Below, piece after piece: positions 11,930 to 26,700 of a stretch of DNA of 64,000 nucleotides. A model generated the notes under the pieces. It made no database searches, was not told the origin of the DNA, and saw only the letters and a list, made by a program, of their open reading frames with translations. A program made the position numbers and the translations under genes. How positions within the stretch are numbered: the stretch's first letter is position 1; every line of letters begins with the position of its first letter. The DNA comes from Rhynochetos jubatus (lineage: Eukaryota; Chordata; Aves; Eurypygiformes; Rhynochetidae), in assembly GCA_027574665.1 (NCBI GenBank), contig CM050664.1, positions 18,502,774 to 18,566,773 on the forward strand, written 5' to 3'.

Positions 11930-14900
11930 TCTCCAACAGACGCCTCATCAAAACCTGGCTCATTCCTTGGCTTTGCTTGCAGCTGTTTTGTTCCTTGTGG
12001 GATTTGGCACGGGATAGCTGTTGTGGGGGCTGTGTTCAACCTTCTCATGTCCTTTTTCTGGCTCACCTTTTGTTCAGAAGCCAGTTTCTTTTTTCCCCTC
12101 ATTTTTTGCTCGTTAGTGCAAAAGAACTGGGCTGCTGCCTTAGCGAATGCCTCAGCTAGACAAAGGAGAACAGCTTCCTTAGGCAGATGGAAGATGTTTG
12201 TGTTGTACGAGGTGCTCGCTTGGGACAAAAAGTAAACAACAAAACTCACTCCTTCCGCTCTTTCTAACATATTTGTTTGTTTTCTCATACGAAGTCTCTC
12301 CTTTGAAGTGGAGAGGTTCATTGACTGGACTTGAAGGCATCCAAATAATGCCTCAAAAGGCAAAATTATACTTATGTCAGCGGCATTAGGGAACATTAAA
12401 GTTATGGATATAAGCTATCCAGACTAAGCCAGGAATCTTGTTTGATTCAGACAGCTTATAGCTGGCTATCACTGAAGTTTGCCTTCGACAGCTGCAGAAC
12501 TGTACCCTTTTGATTTGTCATGTAAAAGTCCTGCAGTAGTTCAGAAGTGAGGAGTAGGGTTTCGTGCGTATGACTGAGTAGGGAGAGCCAGAAGCATTTT
12601 GAAATTATTCAGCACGTTATATTTTGTTCTTACTGCTTTTCTTTTTAGCACCAGAAATCGGTGCTGATGTCATTCTTGTGTTAGCTGCATAGTTCAGTGA
12701 GAATAAAGGACAGCTAAATTGGGACGCTGCAAAATGCAACACCCAGATGGCTGAAAATACAAGTGAACAAGGTGCTGAAATGAGAGGCTTTTGTCTTGGG
12801 TTTGAAACAGAAATTTAAAAAATCAAGCAGCATACAAGTAGTACACATGACCATAAACGGAAGTGAAGTTCATTTTGAGCCTGCCTTTTGCATTTCTTCA
12901 CATCAAATTAGACAGTCAGTATTGCTATACTTATTCTGTGTTAAAAAACAGAAGTAAAACCAAAAGCAAAGCAAGGCAAGGAGAATCAGACCACAAGGTA
13001 GTGCATTTGGCAGTATTTTGGCACTCGGAGATTGTTGCTGGTGAAGTGCATTTCACAACCCCCATGCGGGCCAGGGGGTATAAGGGACACCTGTCCTTAC
13101 GGTGATCCTTTACAGGGACCTCCTAGTCAAATGCTCAAGTGCCAAGGAGCATCCCAGGTTTTGTTGCGATCCTGTATCTTGGATATTTCACCGAATACCT
13201 TTCCTCCCCTTGTCATCACAATGTTATCACGGCAGAATGGCAGCAGGCTAAGCCAGGGAGTTAGCCTGGATCTTGCCATCGGAGGTGGTACAGCAGAGCT
13301 GAGAGTAGTGGCTACAAATTAGAGGACCACTAATCTAATAATTATCAGGCAATTACACAGCCACAGCAGGCCAGGTATGGCTGCTTTTAGAAATGTCCCG
13401 GGAGGAAATGGAGAGGGAATTATTCTAACGTACGGCAATTTATCAGTTGCTAACAGCAGCGGGACTTTGTTAGAAGATTCCCTTGGGGTTCCCTATGACA
13501 ATGTCATGGATTTACGACTGGTGATGTACATCTCTGAATAGTGCTAAGCCAAGTAAAGGATTACAGGCTTCTGGGTATTCTGTGATCTGGGATACAGGGG
13601 AAACAATTTCCACTATAGCGGGTATCTTGTGGCAGAGGGCAAAATGATTGCTGGTAGTCTGTGCGATTGGTGAGGTACAATATTATTTACTGAGATTGCT
13701 TTATGCAGGAACTAGAGAGTTGGTTACAAAAGAACCCAGAAGAAACTTGCGTAGTTTATCTTAGATTTCTTTTTTGTCTGATTTTCTCTATTTTTTCAGC
13801 AGCACTGGTTATATCAGACATGGCAGCATAACACATAGGTGCTAAAATTAACAATGCTGTGTGGTAAAAACCTCTCTTGAAAAATGGTGACTGGTGGGAA
13901 CTGCTCATGAATAAAACCGAAAAGGAAGGAGGAGCAAGGCATCATGGAAATGTTGGCAGAACTATTCTTTGAAAATTTAAAATGTGAAGCTTTCTTGACA
14001 AGCAATAGATTGCTTTAGGTAGGACAGTGTACAGATTATGGCAGATTTTTCCATGTCAAAAGTACAAGATATGAGGTACTTACAGGCATTTTCAACCTGG
14101 TGGGGTTACATGGAGGGCTGGGTTCTTGTTGATTTTGGTCAGGAGTTGCACTGCAGGACAGGGAAGGGGGTGTCTATAGGCTCATACTGGCTCCTTGCTG
14201 GAATGACCAAGGGTTCTATGCCAAAGGCTGCCTTTTCTTCAAAAAGGCTTTGGAAATGTGGGCAGGAAAGGAGTCCATGATGCTCTCTGATGCCCACCTG
14301 TGCTGCTGGGAGAGCAAGTTTGCTGCTCATTCTGTAACTGGAGCAGCCTTCCTTGCCTGCTGCAAGGATGCCCTCATTTCTTTTTTTCTCACCGCTTTAG
14401 AAAACAGTTTCTTTGTTGGGTTTCTCTTTGTGTGTGCTGGAGTTGATGAACTGATGTGATATGACAGTACAGCTACAATTGCAGAAAAAACAGGAAGAAT
14501 GGCACATTTTTTTTCGGGATGCTCCATACTGTTCTAACATTTTTTTGGCATGTTGAAGCATTAATGCTTCATGTGCTGCAGTAAATTACTTTGATATAGA
14601 AATTTTGCTAGAGAAAGCATTATAGAGTATACAATGCCAACAGGATTTTGGAAAAGAAGTGGGATAGGGGAGGAGAAATTTTCTTAAGCAGTGAATTCCA
14701 TCATGAGAACTCATACATCAGCTGGGGCATCACAGTAAAGCTAAAAGTTAGTTTGTGGATACCATCTGATGGTGATGAAGACATTCAGCGTGTGACATTC
14801 ACGTCCCGAACAGTCACCCTGTAGAAAAGAGCACCAGCTTATCCAAATGAGGAGTGGTGCGTGATCTTCCAGCAGGTTTCTTAGCATCAGGTACATGACA

Positions 14901-16752
14901 TTTCATGAACTTTCTGTAAGGGGGGATTTTTCCAGCTTTTTGGAGCCTTTAGGGGATTAAAGGACATTGATTTCTGGTTGCTCGTATGGAAACAAGTATA
15001 GGAAGGGCAGGAAAAATTAATATGGACCAGTGGTTTTAAGCCTTTGGTTGTGCTCTTGGTTGTTGATCAGACTTTTCTTCTTTTGCTATTTAGACTTGAC
15101 CACAGTGAATGACGCTAATTAGACTTGGTTAAGCTGATAATACCACTGCAAGAACCCAAAACTGAGCCCTTCTTGTCTCTGTCAAAGAAAATCAATATTT
15201 TCATTCTTCCATAACCTCATTGCTCTGTTTAGCAACACCAAGCCTACATTATGCTGAAACTTATGCATGTAATTAGAGCTTTGGGAATTTGGAGGTGTTT
15301 TATCTGTAATTAAAAGAAGGTTTTCAAGGCTAGGGATTTGCATTCTATGGTTTTCTGCATTCTTAATAAAAAAGAACAAAACCAAAAATGTAAGTAAAAA
15401 GAATCGACCCCAGATCTAGAAAGAGACTTCCCTGGAAGCTGTCCTTGTCCCTTGTCAGTCAGGCTCTCGTGCTGGCTTCTTTAACCTTTCTTTAAATGGA
15501 AGGTCACCCAAGTGCTTCTGTTTCACTGACAAAAAGGAAACACCAAAAGGGAAAGATTCCAGGTGAAACCAGGATGGCTCTTCCCGTAACTGTCTTGCCC
15601 CAGAAACAGTCACAGTGGGATCAGGGCTGTATCTCCTGGAGAAGAGTAATATCCCATGCTAAAAGGAACTATGGGCTGCACTTACGCATGTTTAGCTATG
15701 TTTAATTGCTGGCACACTTGAGTGAACTGCTTTTGGGTGCAATAGCTACATGATGTTCTCTGTTGTGTAATAGAGTAAGGGCAATGTTGGGTAAGGTTTT
15801 GTTCTCATGCTGTGCAACATCTCCCACTGCCTTTTGGGATGGTAACTGCCTGCAGTTTTTTAGGGTTTGGCAGGCACAGAAATCCTGCCCTGGCTGTGAA
15901 TAATGGCCATAGAACATGCTGAAACACTTCACTATCCATTGCATTTCCTTGCAGCAGTATAGATGAGAAAGGTAAAGGAGCAGAGAGACATACCCGTAGC
16001 TGACTCTTCAGCAGAAATACTGAAAAGAGCTAGAACTAAGCAATCTGACTTGGCCAAATAGAATATTTCTAGTGCTATTCAGAGCTAAGCACAATCTCCA
16101 GTAATATTTGTGTTGCAAACCCAAATATCTTGATTTTTTTTGTAAAATCAGTGTTGTCTGAACGGTGCTAGAATATTGAGAGTGAAATTACTCAGAAAAG
16201 CAGTAAGAAGATCTGGTTTAACCTAATAGCTTTTACTACAGGTTGAGTGTGGTACAGAGAATGGAGTAATGACCGTACTCCCCAGTTTAAGCAGCTGCCT
16301 TCTGGGCTGCAAACACATTATGAACAACGTCAGTGAGAATTGTAGGGGACTGCAACCTTGGACGGAAAGTACCAAAGACAAAACTCACATCAATAGCAGC
16401 AGTAGGTACCGGTATTCCTAAGTGCTCAGGAACAAAAGAAGTTTTAGGAAAACCTTCAAGCTAAGAGGGTTTACATATTATATCCATATTCCTCCTTGGT
16501 TCCATTTCTTGCAGTGTTCTCTGTCTTACAAAGGAGATCAGCTTTTGTGGGGACAGCTGGGACTGGGATGGCTTATTGTCAAATCTCAAATGTCAATAAC
16601 TAATGCTGATTTACATGCAGATTGCCTCTCAGCTTTATTTAATTTGATTATCTATTTATTTCTCCACAATGCTGTCATTTACTTCTGAGGAACAAATCAA
16701 TGAGGGGCAATAAAGAAGACGTAATCTTATTGCTGATTCAGGAAAAAAAGTT

Positions 16753-16768
16753 GGGGGTGGGGGGTGGG
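16753..16768 (+). repeat. G-rich tract
   Basis: Runs of five, six and three G are separated by single T residues. The tract has the look of a possible two-layer G-quadruplex, but it is short of four separate triple-G runs, so a stable three-layer structure is doubtful. Confidence 0.5.
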
Positions 16769-17640
16769 CAAGAGGACGAGAGCAGCATTTCAGCAAATGT
16801 GTAACTGCTGGTAGATTTTCCATTCGGGTGTTTGCCAGATGTCAGCCTGTTTGGGAAAAATGGATGTTGCTGTAGACCTAGAGCTGCAGTTGGGTCCCGA
16901 TTCCATGTTTAGTCCCTGGTGTTTGAGTTTGCCTTTCAGTTCTTGACTGTTGGTATGAAACAAGTACCATTCCATTAGCTCTGTTCCCTGACAGCCAAAA
17001 AAAGTGAAATCCTGTAGCTCTCACCATCTGGCTATGAACAGAAAATGTTGTGGTTCTTTTTTTCAATGGGAATCTCTTTTATTATTTTTTTTCCCCAGGA
17101 TACTTCAAATTATAGCTATGTGACTTACTGACAAAAAATAAACTCTTGTGGGCTGCTCATCCCCCAAATTCAATGCTCTAATGTGGTTCATTATTTCCTT
17201 CTCCTCTCCAGCCTGTCCCTGTCACCTGCTCTCTAAGCCTGATACTCTGCGGGGTAGGAATGAGCTCTTTGCTCTGCATCTTTACAATGACTTTGCAATC
17301 CTTTCTTCCTCCCTGAAAAATGTTTGTTATCGTGATTATTTATAGTTGGAAAGAAATTGGTTAATATTTTAAACAGATTTCTTGTTGAGTTTGGCAAGTT
17401 TGCATTTTGGAAGTTACAGAACTAATAGTGATGAGAGAGCCTGAGGTGCAGCCGTTGACAATCAAGTGTTATACACCACCAGCTTTATTTTGCTTGGGAG
17501 TTTCCGGAATACAATTCTCTTGTCATCGGTGCTTGTTTAACTTTCACTGACTTCAATGGAAATTTGGTGCCCAAACTGTTCGGAAGTGGCAAACTGCGTA
17601 CCAGAAGAAAATGGGTTTGCATAAATAAGGCACTACATTT

Positions 17641-17730
17641 AATGTCAAGAGATCTGGGTTCAATTTCTAGTGTTCTGGCAAGCCTCCAGCTGTGGATCCA
17701 GCTTCACCTAATCCATTAAAGATGAGCAGA
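17641..17730 (+). repeat. Possible MIR-like ancient SINE fragment
   Basis: The segment around 17650-17672 (GATCTGGGTTCAATTTCTAG) resembles the tRNA-derived head of MIR elements, including a decayed B-box of the GGTTCRA type. It is followed by a CCAGCTGTG-like core and then by TTAAAGATGAGCA, which recalls the MIR core ending in a TGTAAAATGAG-like stretch. Divergence is high, as expected of an element of this age. The assignment is from memory of the consensus and could be chance similarity. Confidence 0.35.
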
Positions 17731-17780
17731 CACGTACAAGCCTTAGGTCCACATGTTCAGCTCCTTGCTGAGCTCAGCCT

Positions 17781-17792
17781 TGTGTGTGTGTG
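17781..17792. repeat. (TG)6 microsatellite
   Basis: Six uninterrupted TG units. This is a short dinucleotide repeat with no further feature. Confidence 0.7.
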
Positions 17793-20700
17793 CATTGTGA
17801 AATGGTGCTAATAGCAAGATAGTCAAATTTGTAGTTACCCAAACGTAAGAACACCCTTGAACATAAAAAGTCTGGTTTAGGTTGGGGTAAATGCTTATCC
17901 CTTAGGATTTATTGTTGTCACTTATTCTATGCACAGCCCTCATGAGGATGTAGAAGAGCTAGAAGATTTATAAATAAGAAGTTGGGACTAACAGATAAAG
18001 ACACTGCGAGACAGCCCACCTCTTGTGGATTTATAGCTAAAATGCATTGATTTTTATTCCTTTTTTTTTAATATATAGTTGAGTGGCTGAGGACATAAGA
18101 AATGGTCATAAATTGATGGTGACCCTGAAAATCACTTTCTAATGGTGATGAAAATCTCTTATTAAAGATTTATGTGGAGCGAGGTACCAGGTGACAACTA
18201 TTTCTGGTGCTGAGTGAATGTGCCTCAGAATAAGTAAACATTACTGATGGTATGAATGTTCTTTCTTGAGAATTTTTAATGATCAGAGAATTTTCTTCAT
18301 TGTAGTCAGATATCTAACCACTAATTACTTTGTTAAACTGCGTTCTGGTAGCAGGAGAAATGCAACAACAAATTTATTTACCTATTAAGATCTTTATGTG
18401 TCTATTACTGCCACCAGTCTGTGGCTCCTCGGAAAGATAGACTCTTATTGATGGGATCCCAGATGCTAACTAGAATTTAATTTAGTTAAATGGCTGTACT
18501 ACAGATTGCATTTCTCCATGGCTATGCACAAACAGAACAAGATAAACCCATTACCAATTACTCAGGATATTTTTTTTAACCTATTTGCATCCTTCTTTCT
18601 TTGCATTGTAAATATGGAATATTTACAACTATTTATGTAAAACACTGCTTTTGTTTGAGTCGGAAAATCTGCTCCCTGTGCTATAAAGTTGCTTTCAGTG
18701 CTTCACTTCAGTTGCAACTGTCCAGCAGTTTGTAAGACACTACATATGGCTCTACTTATCTTTTTAGTAGATTATACTAAAGTGAATCCTTAAGGCTAAA
18801 CCCTCTAATTTACTAAAACACATGCACATAAAGTTACAGCTGTCTTACCAAGGCTGTCATTGATTTGAACAGAACTGGGATTCATTTAAGTGGTTATAAA
18901 ACCTAGATAAGCAAACTTCTTCCAAATCCAGAGGAAAAAAAAAAAAAAGGCAAATACCAAACCCAAAACACCCCCAACCTGCCAAACAGCCCTAATTACG
19001 GGTTTATTGATTGGCTCATCAGTGTTTTATTCTTTATCTTCGTGTCCACTGACACCATCTCTCCCAGATCCCTTGGCTCCAAATGCGTCTTGGTGTGTGC
19101 TTCCCACACAGAGGGACAATTTTATCATGAAAGTATAAACTTTCATGTGATTAAAGCACAGTTTCACTCTTAAAAGTAAGTATATACGTTGTATAAAAAT
19201 CACCTCTCTGAAATTTAGCAATCTGAAACCACCTAACTTAGGCTGGAGGCAGGTCAGTCATCGATTGCCTCTTAAGTACAGAGAGAACAGATGGAGGCCT
19301 TGAGACACGTGACCCATTTTTAGGCAGCTTAAGTTAGGTAGGAGGTTGTTTCCTACCTGCAGGTTTTCTGCTATTAAAAGACCTCACTCTGACTTTCTGT
19401 GCATACTCTGAAGTGAGGTATTTTCCTCAAAAAATCTATGGGAATATTTTGAAGATGTACAGGAAACGTAGGAGGATCCTCTCTGGGGGCTGGTGTAAAC
19501 CTACCCAGCTCCACACATCCTCTCTGCGTGGAAGTACCAGTAGTTTTACACCACATGTGGAACACCCTTAACAGCTTAGATGATAACTCACAGGAGCATG
19601 GGGTTCCAGAAGGGGGAATGTGGGAGGAAAATAAGATGTAAAACATTGAGGAAAAGGGAAGTGAGTTTTCTTTAAAGACTCAGTCAGAAGCTGTTCGGTT
19701 ACCTTCCCAGAAACTAATGCCCCCATTGTGTGCTGTAAGTCTCATTACCCAGTTATGTCACCCAGCTTAGTGTTGCAGAGTATTCAGGCATTACTGCTGC
19801 TCAGTTAGTGAAGACAGCAGAACCCAATTAAAAAAACCTCTAAAACAATACAATATTATAAACAAAGAATTGGCTTTAAAGAGAGAGCAGTTACAGCAGT
19901 TTCCCTAAAAATGTGCTGTGTTTCCCACCACCAGTCCCCTCTCTGCTGATGGGGCCCTATTTTTATTTCCAAATGATATGTCAGTTCAGTCAGCAGTTAC
20001 AGATTTGATGCAAGAATTAGTGGAAAAAATGTTCCAGTTCATGTGATAAACAACCCGAGATGATCGTAATCCATAACCAAACCCTCCCTCCTCTCACTTT
20101 TCCCCTGGGAGAGAGGGTAAGAGAACAGCACATGGCAGATGTTAGTTACTTTGCTTAATACAGAGCTTCCCATCTTGCAGTGCATTCATCTGCGTGGCTA
20201 GCAGGTGCAGGAGTCTGCCTGTTGCTAATTCCTTCCTGTGCTTCTACCAACAGCACTGGAAAAAGTGGATTATTTCAATGAAAATGATGGAGAAGACATA
20301 TTTTACACTGGATGGTTGTAGCATTATGTACTGTTGTAATGTTGAAAAGAGGAGTTTGTCCAAGGCTTCCCAACAGCGTGTGCAAAATTGAACTGCCCAG
20401 TGCCAGCGCTGCTGGATGGGTGTTGGCTATTCCTGCTACTGGAAGCCAAGTCAGAGCTGGGGGAGAACAAAGAGACAGGAGGATACCTTGCTACTCTTCG
20501 CTCTCTGGGCAGGAGTTGTTGAGGAAACAACTGTTGGTTTTGGGACAAGTCAGCCTGCAACCTTTCTCCAGCACTACCTTACTGCCCCATTCACCCTTTC
20601 TCTGCTTGCAGCAGAGCCCCAAAACCCCAGGCTGGGGCAACCGCTGAGGCAAAGAAGGGTCAGAGGCAATCTGCTAACCTGGAAGTCTGCTCTGGTTCAT

Positions 20701-23700
20701 TTTAGGCTAGGGCTGTTCTAATTTAAAGATCGAAGTAGATTCTTGCTAATATATCAAATGGGTATGCAAGCTTTGGAGCTGACAGTACATTATGTAATTA
20801 AATATTGTAGGAGGGGGATTTGCCTGTGCACCTGTACCCAGATGTGCATACAAGCAGGTATACCTATAGGGTGCTGGCAGCACCCACATGAGCAAACGTG
20901 CATGGCATGTGCCATAGAAACACAGAGGCAGATGTGCAAAGTCTCACCCGCTGCCTGCGAGGTTCTCTCTCACTCTTACAGGGCTGGAGGGTGGTGAGCT
21001 AAACTTACACCCACAAAGGAGAGACCTGTCCCTTTTGTGCTTCTGTTATTGGGAGCTCCGTTTTTCTCTCTCATTGTTTCTGTAAGTTCTCTTTTTTCAA
21101 AGGGTAAATGCTCAAAAGCACCCAAATGACCTGGGAGCCCAACTGTTGTTTGCAGACCGAGCTGGGTACTGTGTTCCTGCCTGGTGCCCTAAGTCATGTT
21201 GGGAATGCCATGGGGTGTTCAGGGAATTGGACTGGTAATCTTGCAGTGGCATGTCAGCAAAAAGTGTTTCGAGGGCTTATTCAAGCATTCGGTGATGAAG
21301 CACGTATTTAAGTGTTTTGCTGAGGCAGAGTATGTTTAGCTTTTGGGCATTTAGATTTATTGTATTTTTGTAAGCAAATTTGCTAGATTTCAGTCATTTC
21401 ATACATGTCTCTTCTGGGGTGCTTTAAAATAGCCTTAAGAATGTTGGTCTCAAGTTTTCTGTTTGCATCAGAAATGTTTGAGAAAGCTGCTGAAATCATA
21501 GAGAAAATTGATCAGATAGTTTTCTAAAGAGATGGTAACGTGTTGGCAGAAGGTGGTGCTGTTACCTGATATTGAAGCAGATAACTAATTCCCATGCCAG
21601 TGAACTGCTGCTAAACAAAATCTGAGTAGAAAAGAGATTTTCTTCCCCCCACCTCCCCAGTCATAGATGTGACACTTGAACAGATATAGACGAGGTTTCT
21701 CTGTCTCTGAGATATAACAGTCATCTTAATTAGAAGGCAGATGGCCATGCCAACATTTCTTTCAACACAAAGTGGAACGTCAGGTGAACTTTGTTCTTTA
21801 GAGAAATAAATGCAGCTATATCATGCTTTTTAAACGAGAAGTACAGGGCCATGTGGACTGGATTTAAGGAAAGCAAAGATTGATTGATATAAGGCACAGC
21901 TGAAAGTTGTAAAGGTTGTTTTCATGAGCAGCACACTGTCACACTAGATAAGATCAGAAGTCACAAGAGAAAATTTGGAAAAATCCAAAGAGAGGTTTTG
22001 GTTGGGAAAAGCTCTTTCTCCTGTGCATTGGTAAGAACAGTCAGTGTGCTCGAGCTGACAGGTGACGCAGGGCAGCGGGTATTCATGTTTGTAACACAGA
22101 GACCCCTTCTTGGCTCTTGGGAATGACTTCAAGCCTCCACAACATCTAACTTCTTTTTGAAAAGGAAGGATAAAATGTAACTGATGATGTAATAGATAAC
22201 AAGACTCATTTCTGAGCCTTCAGAATAAACACAGGTCATATTTTCAAGCTTTACATTATAATCAGAAAAATTAAAAACCTTTTTTGTATATAATAAAAGA
22301 TGAATTTTTTTCAGGTAATTTTGTGCTTGTGGGATTTATGACACTGGAGCAACACACAGGTGTAAATAGAAATTGTCACTGTAGTGTTTCTTATAAAAGA
22401 CATTAAGGATTAGAAATTGTGGAAATTGAATGTTTTAGCTATTTCTGGGTCAGAATACTCAGAAATGGTTGTACTTTCACTCCACTTACAGTGACTGATT
22501 TAGAAAATATTGTAACTTGAGAAAGGCCATTCCTGAAATATCTCACTGGTAACTAGTGGCAGAAATATCAATCTTTTCCAAAGTATTTTGATGAATTTTC
22601 ATAATCAAGAGATTTGGAAAATTCGGATATACATCCAACTTTTTATCCTGAGAAGAGACCAAATTTCAAACCTTTGAAAATCTCTTTGCCTGTTGATAAT
22701 CCTTCAGTAATTTAAGATAATTTTAAATACAAGCCTCTGTAAAAGAGAAAAATCATGTGCTGGGAGAGAAGATAAAACAGTGAAAAAGAAGGTCCAGATC
22801 ATGGAAAAAGCAATCTTCCAGGACTTGTGCTATCTGCTACTGTGAGTCAGCAGGGAAAGCCCTGGTGGATTAGGAAGGGTGAGAAATATTTTTGCTCCTA
22901 TGAAATAATACCCCTTTTGGGATGGCAGCTGTAGGTAAGGGTTTGTGATGCTGCAAGTGTCCAGAGCTGGGCAGGAGTCCGGAGGGACTGCGTGGACTCT
23001 GAGTTTCAGAGATGAATTTGTATAGTTGCCATGTGCACTTTGGGCCATGTTTTCAAAATTCTGAAAGCTCGGCTTTGATCCTTTTGTTAGAATAGCTCCG
23101 TGGATTTACACATAGCCAATAAACATCTGCACTGATGGGGGAGGTGTGCCTGGCTTTGAAAATCTGGCTTTTGGAGACAAGGCACTGTGCCATACTTTTG
23201 GAGAAGAGAAACGAGACTGGTCTGGTGGCATTTAAGACACATCTGAGCCTGACACCGAAAGGCTCTTTCAGGATTTTCAGACCTTGAGCCATAAGACTTT
23301 TTTTTTTTTCCCCAATTGGATTTCATGGTTGAAACTTCGTGTAAGAATCCTGAGACTAGGGAGCAAATAGCTTTTTAGGGAGATTTGAATTAAATTTTAC
23401 ACTTGAAAAATCAGTCTAAGCAGTGAGTGAAATGGCCTGGCATTTTGTCTCTGCTCCAGTCCTCTGCTGCTCTTTTCCTGGCCAGAACAAGTTACACTCA
23501 CAAGGCACTTTGAGGGTGCGTGGCTCCGGCAGAGCAGGGTACAGGTGGCTAAATGGAAAGCAAACATTAAGAACTGATGCTTCCTCCTCCTTTGAAGCCC
23601 TCCTTAAAACCTGTTTTAAAAGTGTGTGAGGATTTTGGCTGTATTTAATGTCTGTGTTCAGTGAGCCTTGGTATTCATCTGATCAACATCACATGGACTA

Positions 23701-26700
23701 TATCCCTTCTGTGTGTGAAAATCCAGCAGTTTTCCATAGCTGATGTTGGTTTTGGAAACCCAAGTGGAGCAGGATTGTGGTTAGTGCTCAGTGCTTATAT
23801 TGGCATAAATCACTCTGCATTCGCTACACTTTCCCACAGTGTCTGCTGAGAGATGTATCTGGATTTGATTCTGGTTTTGGTATATTTATCTACTGCAGAG
23901 ATTAACAAATTTAACTGCCAGTCAGTTTATGAACTGAAGAGTTCATGAGGTTGATAGTTGTTTCCTATAGTTTTGTGACTTTTGATGAATGTCTGGACAA
24001 ATGGGCTACTTTACTGTTAATTTTACTTCAGAGGATAATTGTATTTCAGGGCCCTAAGTGAAAAAATGTAAGCACCCAGCTACAAAACCTGAATTCTCAC
24101 TTGTTAATGGGAAGGGGAAAAAAATCAGCCTGATGGTGGCACAATCTAGCCCTGTAAATAACATCTCAGGTGAGTTATCCTGGTCCTGTAGAAAGCACTT
24201 ATGTCAGCTATGATCATCTGTTTTCCCTTTTTTTGGTGTGAGTTGCTGAATAGCAAGTCTTCCCCACAACTAAATGTATTTGCTAATTACCTGTGAAAAA
24301 GCAATTATCTCCAGGTGATGCAATTCCTTGGGAAGGCTTTTTTAATCGGCAAAGATAGGGAAAGAATCTCTTCTATGGATGTTTGCAGAAAAATCTTCCC
24401 AAATATTGTACCTGATGTATCACATTAGACACATCAGCTTGGGTTGCATCAGCAGTGTTGCATTACATCACATCACCAAGGTAATGTGCTGTGACAGACT
24501 TGCAATGCAATGTGTCAGCTGGAAAATGGGGAAGATGCGATTTCCTGAACAAAATGCTTCTCAAGATTTATGGTATCTCCCCCACCTCCAACTAAAGAAG
24601 TGGCTGTTTATGTTTTGGGGTATTTCGTAGAAGACTCAATTGCCTATTGAAGAATTTTAAGCATTTTTGTTGTTGTTGCTGTTTCCTAGCTCTCCATGGA
24701 TAATTAAGAGGTCTAGAAACAAAGATATTTTTTGCTACTTACATTCTCATACCTAGATTATAATATATCTATTTTCCCAAACTTTCAGTGAACTGAGAAA
24801 GCATTGTGTAGGGGGAGGAAAAAGTTCTTGCCATTTGTGTAGTGCTTTGTCCCTGTAAGTGCCTTTTTCTGCAAGTCCCTGATCTCTTACCTTAACTCAT
24901 GCAATATGCTCTGTGTGAGGAACGCCAAGGGGGGAGTTCTGTAAGAGTGAGGTTCAGGATCACAGTGGTAAGGCTGCAGAGAGAGAAAACACGGCAGCAA
25001 TGCATGTACACATCAGTCAGAGCAGCAGTTAGAAGGTGATTTTATAGTGCATGACTTATGTGCATCTTCTACAGGGATGGCGTTGAAGTACCTCACTTCA
25101 TGACTATGACCTGCTCTGCAGGGGTGATAGCAGGCAGGTGCTGCAGACTGTTTTGGCTATTGGAAAGTCATCCTTCAGAGATGTATAGGAAGACAGAATT
25201 TGTGTTGTCTAAGGTATTTCTCAAGTCCCGAGCAAAGGATGGCTTGGCTAGCTCAGGAGACCACAGTGGTTACCAACAGTGACGTGTGCCCAGCCAACCT
25301 CACAAAACAGTTGCCATCTGCTCACTGTTCTTTGGGTTTCAACGCTGATTCGGCTGATGGCAGTTAGACATTTTTGACTGAAGGCTTGGTGTGGTCCCTG
25401 GGACTCTGAACAGAGCAGAAAAAGGTGGGAATAGGTGCATTTCAGCTGTAGCTATGCAGGTGGGGCACATAGAGGTGAAAGAGCAGTGCAGGTGAAGGAG
25501 ATACACTTACAGCTGTTGAGGCCTTAAGGAAAGGAGGAGCTATGAAATCCATGTAAAAGCAAAAATCTAAATATTTTTAGTATCTCTTCACAATCTGCGT
25601 TGCCAGAAATAATGTTTAGTTTTCTTCCTTTCCTAGTTGATTTTTTAAAAAATTGTCCACTTTTCAAGAGCTAGTTAATGTTGTCTGTTATTGAGGCTCC
25701 TTTCAGGCATACATTGTGCTTCAGTGAAACATCAAGTGCCACACACAGCGAAATTCTGAAGAGGGAAGTGCTGTACAATAATGATGAACATATTGTCCTC
25801 AAGCTGTGGAGGTTAACAACCCAAAGTTGCTTTGGTATTTGTACGTACTGAACTAAGAAGAATTTATGTGTTTGCTCTCATTTTAGCGGGCTCTTGTGAT
25901 TCATTACATTGGCACTTCAGAGTGCAGAATAGTCACTTGTCTCCTGCAAAGCAGCACCCTTAGCTGTGATACTATTTGGTTGCTCATTATTGTCCCAATT
26001 CTTTCTTTTTTATTGCTGCACAAATATACTTTGGTTTCACAGTAACTTGCTTAATGCTGCTTTCTGTAGCATTCATTGTCAGAAGGATCAGGGTTCTGGT
26101 GTACTCAGAAATTGGCTAAGTAAACACATAACAACATTGCTGTTTAAACAATGCCTTGGATCATTAAAACTGGGGAAAAAAAAAAGCAAAGTTGTTTATG
26201 TACCTATGGCTACCTTTCATTTTACGTTCAATAGGTTTTTTTATAAAATGGCAGCAGTCATGTAGAAAACACTTACCTTTTTGCTTACTTTGATTTAATC
26301 TTTATGGACAATACGGTCATTTTACAGTCTGTCCTGGGTAAGGGAAAGTGCATAATTGCTGTGCCCTAGGAACAGCCTGGGAAATGAATTATGACTTTGA
26401 AAGTCTCTAATCTTTCCCTGCCAACCTACAGTCCTGCTTGCTCTAAGCGGGTATTAAGACTATTAAGAATAAAGGTATTAAGAAAGGTATTCAGCTACCT
26501 AAAGATGCAAATAGGGTCACTATTCTGATGTTTCTCCCCCCCCCAATGAACGGTGGGCCGCTCACATTCATTGAAAACAAAAGGAGCTGCTTGCCTGTTT
26601 CCCCCCAGCCCTCTGCCCACAGTGTTGTATCCGTAAGATCCTCCAACACTTCTAACCTGGATTCCATTATTTCACGCAAATCCCTGGTTCTGTACCCAGC

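Larger units (their letters stand above)
6359..17640. other. Unannotated single-copy DNA, no gene seen
   Basis: No gene or clear interspersed repeat is visible apart from the small features listed separately (inverted repeat at 8426, purine tract at 9027, A-run at 11916, G-rich tract at 16753). Open frames are all under about 160 codons and none shows a recognisable domain. The stretch 13230-13530 has several CpGs and many homeodomain-like TAAT cores, and may be a conserved noncoding element, but conservation cannot be judged from one sequence. Confidence 0.6.

Noticed and set aside
18935-18948. A 14-base A-run followed by CA-rich sequence, considered as a retrocopy tail.
   Set aside because: No recognisable gene-derived sequence precedes it and no flanking direct repeats were found.
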